Made by a program: the position numbers and the translations under genes | Assembly (NCBI RefSeq): GCF_030551755.1 | Contig: NZ_JAUPEC010000005.1 | Span: forward strand, 1-64,000 | Length of the DNA stretch: 64,000 nucleotides | From: Pseudocolwellia sp. AS88 | GTDB lineage: Bacteria; Pseudomonadota; Gammaproteobacteria; Enterobacterales; Alteromonadaceae | Direction: 5' to 3' | Shown here: in pieces, positions 46,691-55,457 of the stretch | Numbering within the stretch: position 1 is the stretch's first letter | Layout of the letters: each line of letters begins with the position of its first letter | The notes under the pieces: model-generated | Told to the model about the DNA's origin: nothing | The model's input: the letters and a program-made list of their open reading frames with translations, nothing else | Database searches by the model: none

Positions 46691-47719
46691 TTAAAAACCT
46701 TCTAAAACAATTTTACCTATCGCACTTCCTGCTTCTAATTCTTGATGCGCTAGCTTAAGGTTTTCTGCATTAATTGTTCCTAAACTTTTACCTACAGTTG
46801 TTTTTACAAAACCTTTATCAATAAGGTCTGCTACTTTATTAAGTAAGTGGCTTTGCTCTTCAATATCGCTCGCGTCAAACATTGCACGTGCAAACATAAA
46901 CTCAATATGAAGAGATAAGCTTTTCAATTTAAGCTTCATTACATCTAAGCTTTCTGAAGGATCGTCAATTAAAGCAATTTTACCAAACGGAACCAATAGA
47001 TCGATATAGGTATCAAAGTAGCTACCTGTACCATTCAAACTTGCTACATGAGTTACTGAACCTATATTTAATGCATCTATTTGAGGTTTTAATGGCTTAG
47101 TATGATCTACTACATAATCAGTGCCTAATTCTTTAACCCAAGCTTGTGAGCTTTCACGAGAAGCGGTCGCGATAACGGTAGCTCCTGTAATAGCTTTAGC
47201 TAATTGAATAAGAATAGAACCAACACCACCGGCAGCGCCAACCACTAAAATAATTTCATTAGATTTAGCTTTCGACCCCGCTTCTTGCTGTTTAATAGCT
47301 AAATGTTCAAACAAAAGTTCGTATGCAGTTATTGTTGTTAAAGGTAAAGCCGCTGCTTCTACATCAGACAAGCTTTTTGGTTTAAAGCCAACAATACGCT
47401 CATCTACTAATTGATATTCTGCATTACTACCTTGACGAGCTAGAGCGCCTGCATAATAAACTTTATCACCAATTTCAAATTTAGATGCTTGATCGCCTTT
47501 CTCAAATACTTCACCAACAGCATCCCAGCCAAGTACTTTGTATTCACCTTCTTCTGCTGACATTCGAGTTCTAATTTTATAATCAACAGGGTTAACAGCA
47601 ATCGCATTTACTTTAACTAAAATATCGCGCCCCGTAGCTTTTGGTTGTGGTAATTCAATATTGATTAGCGAATCGGCTTCATTAATTGGTAACGATTCTT
47701 TATATCCAACAGCTTTCAT
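46691..47719 (-). CDS. Zinc-type alcohol dehydrogenase/quinone oxidoreductase family protein
   Basis: The 342-residue protein is an MDR-superfamily enzyme of the quinone-reductase branch. NADPH binding is marked by VVGAAGGVGSILIQLAKA (about 169-186). The N-terminal part has the catalytic-domain pattern VKVNAIAVNPVDYKIR and GWDAVGEV. No zinc-ligand Cys/His cluster is evident, as usual for this branch. It is divergent from a LysR gene which likely controls it. Substrate is unknown; enones or quinones are probable. Confidence 0.88.
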   Translation of the reverse strand: MKAVGYKESLPINEADSLINIELPQPKATGRDILVKVNAIAVNPVDYKIRTRMSAEEGEYKVLGWDAVGEVFEKGDQASKFEIGDKVYYAGALARQGSNAEYQLVDERIVGFKPKSLSDVEAAALPLTTITAYELLFEHLAIKQQEAGSKAKSNEIILVVGAAGGVGSILIQLAKAITGATVIATASRESSQAWVKELGTDYVVDHTKPLKPQIDALNIGSVTHVASLNGTGSYFDTYIDLLVPFGKIALIDDPSESLDVMKLKLKSLSLHIEFMFARAMFDASDIEEQSHLLNKVADLIDKGFVKTTVGKSLGTINAENLKLAHQELEAGSAIGKIVLEGF

Positions 47720-47862
47720 AGGTGTAACTCCAATAAGAATATTTAAATGGTTAATTTAAAATTTTGTTATTCAATGTGTAACTCATGACAACATAATAGG
47801 GTTTCATTTAACAAAGATAAACAGCATAATAATTAAAACATTATCAAAAATAATTTGACAAT

Positions 47863-48804
47863 ATGCTGTTAGAAGATTTACAGGTTGTATTAAAAGTAGC
47901 TGAGTTTAAAGGCATCACCGCGGCAGCTAAAAGTTTAAACATGCAAACGGCGACAGCTAGTGCAGCGATTAAACGTGTAGAAAAAGCTTTAGGTAAAGAT
48001 TTGTTTGTTAGAACAACTCGACAGTTAAGACTTTCTAGTGCGGGTGAACGCTATATTCCACAATGCCAGCAAGCACTATTAACATTAGAACAAGCTAAAA
48101 AGAATATGCGTGATGATCTTGATGTAATCGATGGCGAACTGCGTATTGCTTCATCGTCAGATTTTGGTCGTAATTTAGCAGCAGTATGGCTTGATGAGTT
48201 TTTAGAAGCTCACCCTAAAGTTAATTTAAAATTAAGTATTAGTGACAGCAATATTGATCTATACCGAGACTCGATTGATATTGCCTTACGTTATGGCTCT
48301 CCATCGGATTCAAACCTTTACGGGTTTAAAATTTGTAATGTGCCTCGACTGTTATGTGCTTCACCAGAGTATTTAGAGAAAAATGGAACACCAAAACATC
48401 CTAATGATTTAGTTGACCATAACGGATTGTTTTATCAACTTCGAGATGTAGTCAATAATAGCTGGCGATTTACCCGTGATGGTGAAGAATTCAAAGTGCG
48501 AATGCTAGGTAATCGAGCTTCTAACGATGGTGATTTAGTGAGACGTTGGTGCGTGAGTGGTAAAGGTTTGGCTTTTAAATCTTGTTTAGATATTTCTGAA
48601 GACTTACTCTCTGGGCGCCTTGTGAAAGTTATGCCTGAATATAAAACGAGTATGACTGAGTTATGGTTAGTGTGCCCTAGCAAGCAATCGATAACACCCG
48701 CGGTGCGATTATTAAGGGATGTTTTCAAAGAAAAATGTTCAGCTATTTTAATGGGATTAGTAGACGAAGGTATTTTGAGTAAAGATATGATTGAAAGTGA
48801 GTAG
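47863..48804 (+). CDS. LysR-family transcriptional regulator
   Basis: The 313-residue protein has an N-terminal winged helix (LQVVLKVAEFKGITAAAKSLNMQTATASAAIKRVEKALG) and a LysR effector domain ([41 protein letters not shown]). It belongs to the AaeR/DsdC-like branch with a Trp/Leu core. It is divergent, by 143 bases, from the quinone oxidoreductase gene and probably regulates it in response to an electrophile. A strong bidirectional terminator follows. Confidence 0.9.
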   Translation: MLLEDLQVVLKVAEFKGITAAAKSLNMQTATASAAIKRVEKALGKDLFVRTTRQLRLSSAGERYIPQCQQALLTLEQAKKNMRDDLDVIDGELRIASSSDFGRNLAAVWLDEFLEAHPKVNLKLSISDSNIDLYRDSIDIALRYGSPSDSNLYGFKICNVPRLLCASPEYLEKNGTPKHPNDLVDHNGLFYQLRDVVNNSWRFTRDGEEFKVRMLGNRASNDGDLVRRWCVSGKGLAFKSCLDISEDLLSGRLVKVMPEYKTSMTELWLVCPSKQSITPAVRLLRDVFKEKCSAILMGLVDEGILSKDMIESE

Positions 48805-48837
48805 TTAACACTTTTGCTATTCACTTTAAGGTTGATA

Positions 48838-48874
48838 CAAAAAAGCTGATAATATTTCTATTATCAGCTTTTTT
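48838..48874. terminator. Bidirectional terminator between LysR and Nudix genes
   Basis: AAAAAAGCTGATAATA and TATTATCAGCTTTTTT form a near-perfect 14-bp stem with a TTC loop and A/T tracts. The flanking genes converge on it. Confidence 0.92.
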
Positions 48875-48902
48875 ACTTAACTTTAACTTGGCTTAGGTAG
48901 CT

Positions 48903-49508
48903 TTACGCAAGCTCTTTTTCAACAAGTATTTCACAAATGATGCGAGCCCAAGCTTCAATGTTATAGTCACCAGAAAGTAATTCTTTAGGCGAAATAAAAC
49001 CAACAGTTTTTAATTGATCTTCACAAGAATCAATACCTTCACCATCAAGTTCATGAACATAAACAACGGCTAAATGCACACGGTCAACTTCGGTGTCATC
49101 AGCACAAACTTTCTTTTCAAGTTCAACTGTTTTTACAATAGATGACGTTAGGTTAACTTCTTCTTCAAGCTCTCGTGCCATAGTGTTAGCTAGTGATTGC
49201 TCAAGATCGATTACGCTGTTTTCAATCACTAAATCTTCTAAATCCCAATGGCCACCTACAGCAACGGCGATTTTGTTATGTAAACGGCTTTCACCGCCTT
49301 TAGACGTACGTTCGTAAGCCCAAACTTTACCTTTGTGAGTAAAGATTGAAATAGGTAACAACTGACGGAAATCATCATCTTTCTCAAGCATAGCTCTTTG
49401 GCCAAGCATAAGATCACTGTTATTAAGTTTGTAATCAACAAAGCCGTGTTCACGGTGTTTTACTTTTTCAGATTTAATACAAACAATGTGCTCTTGATGT
49501 TTCTTCAT
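48903..49508 (-). CDS. Nudix-type hydrolase domain protein
   Basis: The 201-residue protein contains a Nudix-like box in which VGGHWDLEDLV and ARELEEEVNL are separated by a longer-than-usual loop, with the conserved Arg-Glu-x-x-Glu-Glu core (AMARELEEEV). The family hydrolyses nucleoside diphosphates linked to another group. N-terminal residues 1-50 are a separate small beta domain. The gene is alone, and the substrate cannot be assigned. Confidence 0.75.
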   Translation of the reverse strand: MKKHQEHIVCIKSEKVKHREHGFVDYKLNNSDLMLGQRAMLEKDDDFRQLLPISIFTHKGKVWAYERTSKGGESRLHNKIAVAVGGHWDLEDLVIENSVIDLEQSLANTMARELEEEVNLTSSIVKTVELEKKVCADDTEVDRVHLAVVYVHELDGEGIDSCEDQLKTVGFISPKELLSGDYNIEAWARIICEILVEKELA

Positions 49509-49780
49509 TATAACTCTCAGTGTTAATTTATTAGTGCGTATGACAGGTATTATACGTGGATTAAATACTAGGAATAAAGACTCTTTTTAAGAGAGTTACG
49601 TATCTTTAATATATTAACCCGCTTTAATCTGTAATTTACAAAAAGCTTTATAGCTGAACAAAGCATAATAGATTTTTATATAAATTAAGCGTCATATCCT
49701 GCAAGCATTATTCACATAAAAACAGTATAATAATACTTACTAAGTACTATAAATTTTATTCACTTTAACTGTAACAATTT

Positions 49781-50122
49781 ATGAATCCAAATTCCTCAAA
49801 AGAAACGCAACAAGAAGCCCTTAAAGTTGCTAAATCTATTCAAAAACCGGGTCAAACAAAAGAGCAAACTAAGCTTATCGCTCAAGGTATTGAAAAGGGA
49901 ATAAGTGAATATAAAAAACAACAAAAAGCAAAAGCTAGAGAGCGTGATAAACAGCGTAAGCAACAGTTAAAAGTTAAAAACACTGTTGGAGAAAATGAAG
50001 CTGACGATCAACTCGATCAAAACGATTTTCAATCTCCAAGTAAAGGCGCTATGTTTATGATTCTTCCATGGGGCTTACTCATTATGAGTTGGTTTTTATT
50101 TGCTTTGTTTTTTACTCGTTAA
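49781..50122 (+). CDS. DUF2956 membrane-tail protein
   Basis: The 113-residue protein is of the DUF2956 family: an Asn/Lys/Gln-rich charged helix (IEKGISEYKKQQKAKARERDKQRK) and a single C-terminal membrane helix (GAMFMILPWGLLIMSWFLFALFF). It is probably inserted tail-first into the inner membrane. It is 41 bases before the upstream in-frame part of the ABC ATPase gene and may be co-transcribed. The function is unknown. Confidence 0.8.
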   Translation: MNPNSSKETQQEALKVAKSIQKPGQTKEQTKLIAQGIEKGISEYKKQQKAKARERDKQRKQQLKVKNTVGENEADDQLDQNDFQSPSKGAMFMILPWGLLIMSWFLFALFFTR

Positions 50123-50196
50123 GCTTATAACACCAAACATTCAAACTTATAACATCTATTTTATTGAACAATCTTATTGTTAATCAGGATTTTATT

Positions 50197-51141
50197 ATGC
50201 GTAAAGCGTTAGAAATATCTAACTTAAAGAAAATTTATAAAGGTGGCTTTGAGGCTCTCAAAGGCATTGATTTAACAGTAAACGAAGGTGACTTCTTTGC
50301 ATTGCTTGGTCCAAATGGCGCAGGTAAATCTACATCTATTGGTATCATTACCTCATTAGTTAATAAAACTTCAGGATCAGTGAGTGTATTTGGTAAAAAC
50401 ATTGATACCGAACTTGAAGCGGCAAAATCTTATATTGGATTAGTACCACAAGAATTTAATTTTAATCAGTTTGAATCATTAATGAGAATATTGGTGAATC
50501 AAGCGGGTTATTACGGTGTAGATCGTAAAACAGCTCATGAACGTGCTGAAAAGTATTTAAAGAAGCTCGATTTATGGGATAAACGAGATAACGCTTCACG
50601 TATGCTTTCTGGTGGTATGAAAAGACGTTTGATGATAGCGCGTGCATTGATGCATGAACCTAAAATTTTGATTTTAGATGAACCTACTGCTGGTGTAGAT
50701 ATAGAACTGCGTCGTTCTATGTGGGAATTTCTTAAAGAACTGAATCAGCAAGGTATTACTATTATCTTAACGACTCACTATTTAGAAGAAGCTGAAATGT
50801 TGTGTCGTAATATCGCAATTATTGATCAAGGTATCATTGTAAAAAATACCGATATGAAATCGTTATTATCTTCGTTGAATGTTGAAACCTTTATTTTAGA
50901 TTTAGATAGTAAAGACTTAGCTGATCATTCATCAATAGAGCTAACAGGTTTTACTAGCCGGCTAGTAGGTGAATGTACATTAGAAGTAGATATTGATAAA
51001 TCACAAACTATGAATCAAATATTTACTCAATTAACTGATTTAGGCATTAATGTGAAAAGTATGCGTAATAAGAGTAACCGTTTAGAAGAGCTTTTTGTCA
51101 ATATGATTAATCAATCTCACGAAGCAGCGGAGGAGAAATAA
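50197..51141 (+). CDS. yadG: ABC exporter ATP-binding protein (YadG-like)
   Basis: The 314-residue ATPase has a Walker A GPNGAGKST, the signature LSGGMKRRL and Walker B ILILDEPTAGVD, in the ABC-2 exporter style. I start at ATG 50197, with AGGA (50186-50189) upstream; a TTG at 50164 is in frame but less likely. The next gene is a permease whose start follows after 1 base (51143). In E. coli yadGH lies beside the pan genes; here the pan genes are also nearby, which supports the assignment. Cargo is unknown. Confidence 0.9.
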   Translation: MRKALEISNLKKIYKGGFEALKGIDLTVNEGDFFALLGPNGAGKSTSIGIITSLVNKTSGSVSVFGKNIDTELEAAKSYIGLVPQEFNFNQFESLMRILVNQAGYYGVDRKTAHERAEKYLKKLDLWDKRDNASRMLSGGMKRRLMIARALMHEPKILILDEPTAGVDIELRRSMWEFLKELNQQGITIILTTHYLEEAEMLCRNIAIIDQGIIVKNTDMKSLLSSLNVETFILDLDSKDLADHSSIELTGFTSRLVGECTLEVDIDKSQTMNQIFTQLTDLGINVKSMRNKSNRLEELFVNMINQSHEAAEEK

Positions 51142-51142
51142 A

Positions 51143-51916
51143 ATGAGTTCTTCAGTTAACGCTATAGCACTAAAAAGTATTTTGCATAAAGAAGTACACC
51201 GTTTTATGCGTATTTGGATACAAACCCTTGTACCACCAGCAATCACGATTAGTTTGTATTTTGTGATTTTTGGCGAGTTGATTGGCTCTAGAATCGGACA
51301 GATGGGCGGCTATGATTACATGTCATTTATCGTACCTGGCTTGATCATGATGAGTGTTATTACTAACTCATACTCAAATGTTGCGTCATCTTTTTATAGT
51401 GCTAAATGGCAACATAATATTGAAGAAATGCTTGTTGCACCTGTACCTAATTGGGTGATTGTTGCTGGCTATGTTGGCGGTGGAATGGCTCGTGGTATTT
51501 TAGTAGGCTTGATTGTTACCTTGGTATCCTTGTTTTTTGTAGATATTCAAATTCATAATATTTGGGTGATTATCGCGACAGTCTGTTTAACTTCAGCAAC
51601 CTTTTCTTTAGGTGGTTTAATTAATGCGATATTTGCTTCTAGCTTTGATGATATTTCTATTATTCCAACCTTTATATTAACGCCGTTAACGTATCTAGGT
51701 GGTGTATTTTATTCTATCAGTTTGCTACCTGAATTTTGGCAAGGTGTTTCACAAGCAAACCCAATTGTTTATATGGTAAATGCTTTCAGATACGGGTTTT
51801 TAGGTGTTACTGATGTAAGTTTAACTATCGCTTTTTCTGTTTTAGGCGTATTTATCGTGACCTTATACACGTTGGCTATGGTGTTGATCACTAAAGGTGT
51901 AGGACTGCGTACTTAA
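51143..51916 (+). CDS. yadH: ABC-2 type exporter permease (YadH-like)
   Basis: The 257-residue protein has about six membrane helices typical of ABC-2 permeases, including TLVPPAITISLYFVIFGELIG, YMSFIVPGLIMMSVITNS and FILTPLTYLGGVFYSISLLP, the last containing the conserved P-L-x-Y-L-G-G-V-F motif. It works with the ATPase encoded directly before it. Its stop codon overlaps the start of the TrmB-like gene at 51916. Confidence 0.93.
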   Translation: MSSSVNAIALKSILHKEVHRFMRIWIQTLVPPAITISLYFVIFGELIGSRIGQMGGYDYMSFIVPGLIMMSVITNSYSNVASSFYSAKWQHNIEEMLVAPVPNWVIVAGYVGGGMARGILVGLIVTLVSLFFVDIQIHNIWVIIATVCLTSATFSLGGLINAIFASSFDDISIIPTFILTPLTYLGGVFYSISLLPEFWQGVSQANPIVYMVNAFRYGFLGVTDVSLTIAFSVLGVFIVTLYTLAMVLITKGVGLRT

Positions 51917-52614
51917 TGACTGAGCAAATAAATAAAGTAGGTGACTCTAAAGCAATTGTAACCAATCAAGATGGTATACATGAAAAGCTTGAAGAGATTG
52001 TTTTAAAGCATATAAAACATCCATTTAAAAAGCCTTATCAACAGCATACACAAGATGCTTTTGCTGAAATCGATAAAGTGGTGCAAGCTTTTGATGGCGA
52101 GATCATCTTAGATTCTTGCTGTGGTGTTGGGCAAAGTACACGGTTACTTGCGAAACGAAACCCAAATGCTTTAGTAATAGGCGTAGATAAGTCGGCTAAT
52201 CGCATTAATCGTAATGTTGATGAATTAGTGGATGAAGATAGCTGCCAAAAAGTTGATAACTTTTACTTAATTCGAGCTGATTTAAATGATTTTTATCGTT
52301 TGGTTTTAGCGGCTCAGTGGCCTGTTACTTTACATTACGTCTTATATCCTAACCCTTGGCCTAAATCTAAGCATGTGCAGCGACGTTGGCATGGTAGCGC
52401 AGTATTTCCTGATATGTTGAAAATAGGTCATACCATGATTTTGCGCAGTAATTGGCGCTTATATCTTGAAGAATTTAACTTTGCGGTGTCTTTGCTTAAT
52501 TTGACCGGCGAGTTTTCAAAAGTGAACGATGCGGAGCCATTAACGCCGTTTGAAGCTAAATATCTTGCTAGTCAGCAAGAATGTTTTCAATTAACGATTC
52601 AAATTAATTCTTAA
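51916..52614 (+). CDS. TrmB-like SAM-dependent methyltransferase
   Basis: The 232-residue protein resembles tRNA (guanine-N7)-methyltransferase: a SAM-binding LDSCCGVGQSTRLLAKRNPNALVIGVDKS, then LHYVLYPNPWPKSKHVQRRWHG, matching the PNPWPK-type motif although the usual catalytic Asp before NPWPK is replaced by Pro-Asn context. It is probably a paralogue of TrmB, not the housekeeping enzyme, since it sits in a transporter operon. The ATG overlaps the permease stop by one base, implying coupling. A T-rich terminator follows. Confidence 0.7.
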   Translation: MTEQINKVGDSKAIVTNQDGIHEKLEEIVLKHIKHPFKKPYQQHTQDAFAEIDKVVQAFDGEIILDSCCGVGQSTRLLAKRNPNALVIGVDKSANRINRNVDELVDEDSCQKVDNFYLIRADLNDFYRLVLAAQWPVTLHYVLYPNPWPKSKHVQRRWHGSAVFPDMLKIGHTMILRSNWRLYLEEFNFAVSLLNLTGEFSKVNDAEPLTPFEAKYLASQQECFQLTIQINS

Positions 52615-52628
52615 GACAAATAAAAGCT

Positions 52629-52665
52629 AAGTGGGCGACCTTAATTGCTCACTTTACTTTTTTTT
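52629..52665 (+). terminator. Terminator after the TrmB-like gene
   Basis: AAGTGGGC (52629-52636) pairs with GCTCACTT (52647-52654) with one G-T wobble, followed by a T-rich tract (52655-52665). It ends the yadGH-methyltransferase transcript. Confidence 0.75.
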
Positions 52666-52818
52666 GTGGAATGTGAAAAACTCCAATTATTAGTGTAATT
52701 GACCTCTTATTTTTAGAATTACGAACTTTATTTTTATTTTATTTAATAATATCAATAATTTAATTTTGGTCTAAATATTGAAACCTATTTGTATATAAAA
52801 AATAAAAATAGGAATTCA

Positions 52819-52920
52819 ATGATGAACCGTAAAATAAAAAATAAAGTTTTGGCATTTTCTTTGGTAGGTATTTTAGTTTTAGAACTTAGCTTTATCTATA
52901 TATCTCGGGCTTTAGCGTAA
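52819..52920 (+). CDS. Small single-helix membrane peptide (33 codons)
   Basis: ATG 52819, preceded by TAGGA at 52809-52813, opens a 33-codon frame ending at TAA 52918-52920. The peptide (MMNRKIKNKVLAFSLVGIL, then VLELSFIYISRALA) has a basic N-end and one hydrophobic helix, so it could be a small membrane protein. It lies alone between the methyltransferase operon and panP. Its existence rests only on the ribosome binding site and composition. Confidence 0.45.
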   Translation: MMNRKIKNKVLAFSLVGILVLELSFIYISRALA

Positions 52921-53016
52921 TCATTACTTATAAAAGAAGAGACTTTTCAGCTAATTTTTATTAAAGTGCCGCAATAATAAAAATAACCCACCTATTTTAT
53001 CGATAGGTTGTTGTAA

Positions 53017-54657
53017 GTGATAAGTATGAAAACTAACAAGCGCAAAGCTAAAGCGACTCCAGAAGCTTTACATAGAATTTTTACCATTCCAGAAGCGCCT
53101 AATTCAACCTTAGGTTCTATTGAAAAAGAGATGTCGCAAAACCTTGCGGGATTTCTTGGTAATCATATCGCTGCGACTAATAAAGCATTAACAGATATAG
53201 AAAAAGACTTTGCAACTTCTGCTATACCAGAAGATCCGAGTTTTGTGTCTGATCACATGCGCCATTTATTAGACAAGCTTGTTTCACAATCTGTTCATAC
53301 CTCAAGTCCTAGCTTTATCGGGCATATGACGTCAGCATTACCTTACTTCATCTTACCTTTGTCTAAATTGATGGTTGGGTTAAATCAAAACCTTGTAAAA
53401 GTTGAAACCTCTAAAGCATTTACGCCACTTGAGCGCCAAGTGCTGGGTATGATGCACAGGCTTGTTTATCAAGACAATGAAGCTTTTTACGATCAATGGA
53501 TGCACAGCCCTAATCATTCTCTAGGTGCGTTTTGTTCAGGTGGTACAGTCGCAAACATTACGGCTTTATGGGTTGCTCGCAATAACTTATTAAAACCTGA
53601 CGGTGATTTTAAAGGTATTGCTAAAGCAGGTTTGTTTAATGCGTTAATGCATTACGGCTATAAAGGTTTAGCTATACTCGTTTCTGAGCGCGGACATTAC
53701 TCACTTAAAAAGTCTGCTGACATTTTAGGTATTGGTGAAGAAAGTGTAATTAAAATTCCGACCGACGAGTTTAATAAAATTGATTGCAACAAGCTGCGTG
53801 AAAAGTGCCAAGAGCTTGCTGAAAAAAATATTAAAGTACTCAGTATTGTTGGTGTTGCAGGAACAACGGAAACAGGTAATGTTGACCCATTAAATGACAT
53901 GGCTGATATAGCTGAAGAATTTAGCTGTAACCTTCATGTAGATGCTGCATGGGGCGGGGCAACGTTACTATCAAACAAGCACCGTTCTATCCTTAAAGGT
54001 ATTGAACGAGCTGATTCCGTTACTATAGATGCTCACAAGCAAATGTATATTCCGATGGGAGCTGGTTTAGTTGTTTTCAAAAATCCAGGTGCTGTTTCTT
54101 CAATTGAACATCATGCTGAATATATTTTACGTAAAGGTTCAAAAGATTTAGGTAGTCATACCCTTGAAGGGTCTCGTCCTGGTATGGCAATGTTGGTTTA
54201 TGCAAGTTTGCATGTTATTAGCCGACAAGGTTATGAAATGCTGATCAATCAGAGTATTGATAAAGCTAATTACTTTGCCGACAGCATTGATATGCATGAC
54301 GATTTTGAATTGATCACTCGACCTGAACTTTGTTTGTTAACCTATCGTTACGTGCCTAAAGTTGTACAGCAATACCTAGCTACAGCAACAGTTGAGCAAC
54401 AAGACAAAATTAATAACTTATTACATAAACTCACTAAGTTTATTCAAAAGCGCCAACGTGAAAATGGTAAGTCTTTCGTTTCTAGAACACGTATTGAAGT
54501 ATCACGCTATCAAGGTAACAAAATTTTAGTGTTTAGAGTGGTTTTAGCTAATCCACTAACATCAGAAGATATTCTACAATCTATTCTTGCTGAACAATGT
54601 GTTTTAGCTAACGAGAGTAAAGACTTTTTACCTGAGTTACTGCGTATTTGTAGTTAG
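53017..54657 (+). CDS. panP: Pyridoxal-dependent aspartate 1-decarboxylase PanP
   Basis: PanP makes beta-alanine from aspartate for pantothenate synthesis, replacing the pyruvoyl enzyme PanD. The 546-residue protein is a group II PLP decarboxylase: SPNHSLGAFCSGGTVANITALWVAR, NLHVDAAWGGATLL with PLP-binding Asp, and SVTIDAHKQMYIPMG with the PLP Lys (K341). I use GTG 53017 (AGG at 53005-53007, spacing 9); an ATG at 53026 is in frame. It sits beside panC and panB, with no panD in the window. In E. coli yadGH is near panD, so the locus suggests displacement of panD. Confidence 0.9.
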   Translation: MISMKTNKRKAKATPEALHRIFTIPEAPNSTLGSIEKEMSQNLAGFLGNHIAATNKALTDIEKDFATSAIPEDPSFVSDHMRHLLDKLVSQSVHTSSPSFIGHMTSALPYFILPLSKLMVGLNQNLVKVETSKAFTPLERQVLGMMHRLVYQDNEAFYDQWMHSPNHSLGAFCSGGTVANITALWVARNNLLKPDGDFKGIAKAGLFNALMHYGYKGLAILVSERGHYSLKKSADILGIGEESVIKIPTDEFNKIDCNKLREKCQELAEKNIKVLSIVGVAGTTETGNVDPLNDMADIAEEFSCNLHVDAAWGGATLLSNKHRSILKGIERADSVTIDAHKQMYIPMGAGLVVFKNPGAVSSIEHHAEYILRKGSKDLGSHTLEGSRPGMAMLVYASLHVISRQGYEMLINQSIDKANYFADSIDMHDDFELITRPELCLLTYRYVPKVVQQYLATATVEQQDKINNLLHKLTKFIQKRQRENGKSFVSRTRIEVSRYQGNKILVFRVVLANPLTSEDILQSILAEQCVLANESKDFLPELLRICS

Positions 54658-55105
54658 TTGGCTGGCATATTTACAATCAAATTATCCATTAATCTGACTT
54701 TGTTCTCTTGGCTACGACTATAAGTTGTAGCCAGATGCCTCTAGCAAATAAATCCATTTGTTTTATTCACATACTTCTACTCGTTAAATCAAAATTATTT
54801 TATTTTTGATCATTTAATATTACATGAGTTCTTTATCACTGGTTTCGTCATGAAATCAGTAAAAGGACGCATTTTAAAAATAGGTTTTAAAATTTTATTT
54901 TAGATATATCAAGGGTTTGTTTTTGTATTTTGAATGTATTTATCGAATTTTATTAATTTATCTTATAGTGAGTTATTCATTAATCCTCTTTCGTAAATCT
55001 TTCGTTGTGGTTTCAGATGTGTTTCAAGTAGGTTTTTATTGTTGATTTATGTAACCACCTCTGTAATACTACATCCATGGTTACATTAACTTTAGGTGGT
55101 GATTT
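54658..55105. other. Intergenic region and leader of the 49-codon gene
   Basis: About 448 AT-rich bases after panP. A strong hairpin (TGGCTACGACT at 54709-54719 with AGTTGTAGCCA at 54723-54733, one wobble) follows panP, without a T-tract. The last 60 bases form the structured leader of the next small gene (separate entry). Nothing else is recognised. Confidence 0.4.
55049..55100 (+). promoter_or_regulatory. 5' leader with two mutually exclusive helices
   Basis: ATGTAACCA (55049-55057) pairs perfectly with TGGTTACAT (55078-55086). The overlapping ACCACCT (55054-55060) pairs perfectly with AGGTGGT (55094-55100), which contains the ribosome binding site AGGTGG of the gene at 55106. The helices share bases 55054-55057 and cannot both form, so the first helix leaves the ribosome binding site open and the second hides it. 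This resembles a riboswitch, thermometer or translational switch. No known class was recognised. Confidence 0.55.
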
Positions 55106-55255
55106 ATGGAACAGTTCAATAACAACGTTGTATCGCAATCGGTAACAAAAGATCAAATGAATTATTCAATGATAGAAGAGCAACTTCTTGAAGCTAATAA
55201 GAAGATTGAAGAATTAGAGTCTGCATTAGAATGGTCATCTCGCGCATACGAATAA
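55106..55255 (+). CDS. Small helical protein (49 codons)
   Basis: ATG 55106, 6 bases after AGGTGG, begins a 49-codon frame (MEQFNNNVVSQSVTKDQM, then NYSMIEEQLLEANKKIEELE, then SALEWSSRAYE) ending at TAA 55253-55255. Heptad-like Leu/Ile spacing suggests a coiled coil. A leader with alternative helices and a strong downstream terminator (55384-55417) support a real gene. It has no obvious family. Confidence 0.6.
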   Translation: MEQFNNNVVSQSVTKDQMNYSMIEEQLLEANKKIEELESALEWSSRAYE

Positions 55256-55268
55256 AGTTTCGGGGAAA

Positions 55269-55375
55269 TACCAATTCCAATAATTTATAGATACTTTCTA
55301 CAAATTTATGAGCGGACTATTTGACTGGTTATTTTATTTATATAAAAGACAGATCGTATTTTATCTGGAATGGTA
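55269..55375. mobile_element. MITE-like element with imperfect terminal inverted repeats
   Basis: The stretch starts TACCAATTCCA and ends TGGAATGGTA, whose reverse complement TACCATTCCA matches with one gap. It is about 107 bases long, AT-rich and has no reading frame. It lies between the 49-codon gene and its terminator. It resembles short non-autonomous elements of Alteromonadales genomes, but only one copy is here. Confidence 0.45.
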
Positions 55376-55383
55376 AAACATAA

Positions 55384-55417
55384 AAGCTGAACGTTAGAGA
55401 TAACGTTCAGCTTTTTT
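55384..55417 (+). terminator. Terminator of the 49-codon gene
   Basis: AAGCTGAACGTTA, a GAGA loop and TAACGTTCAGCTT form a perfect 13-bp stem, followed by six T. Confidence 0.9.
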
Positions 55418-55457
55418 ATTTCAAAAGTGTTTTAAGGGTAGATGAAAAGGGTGCTTA

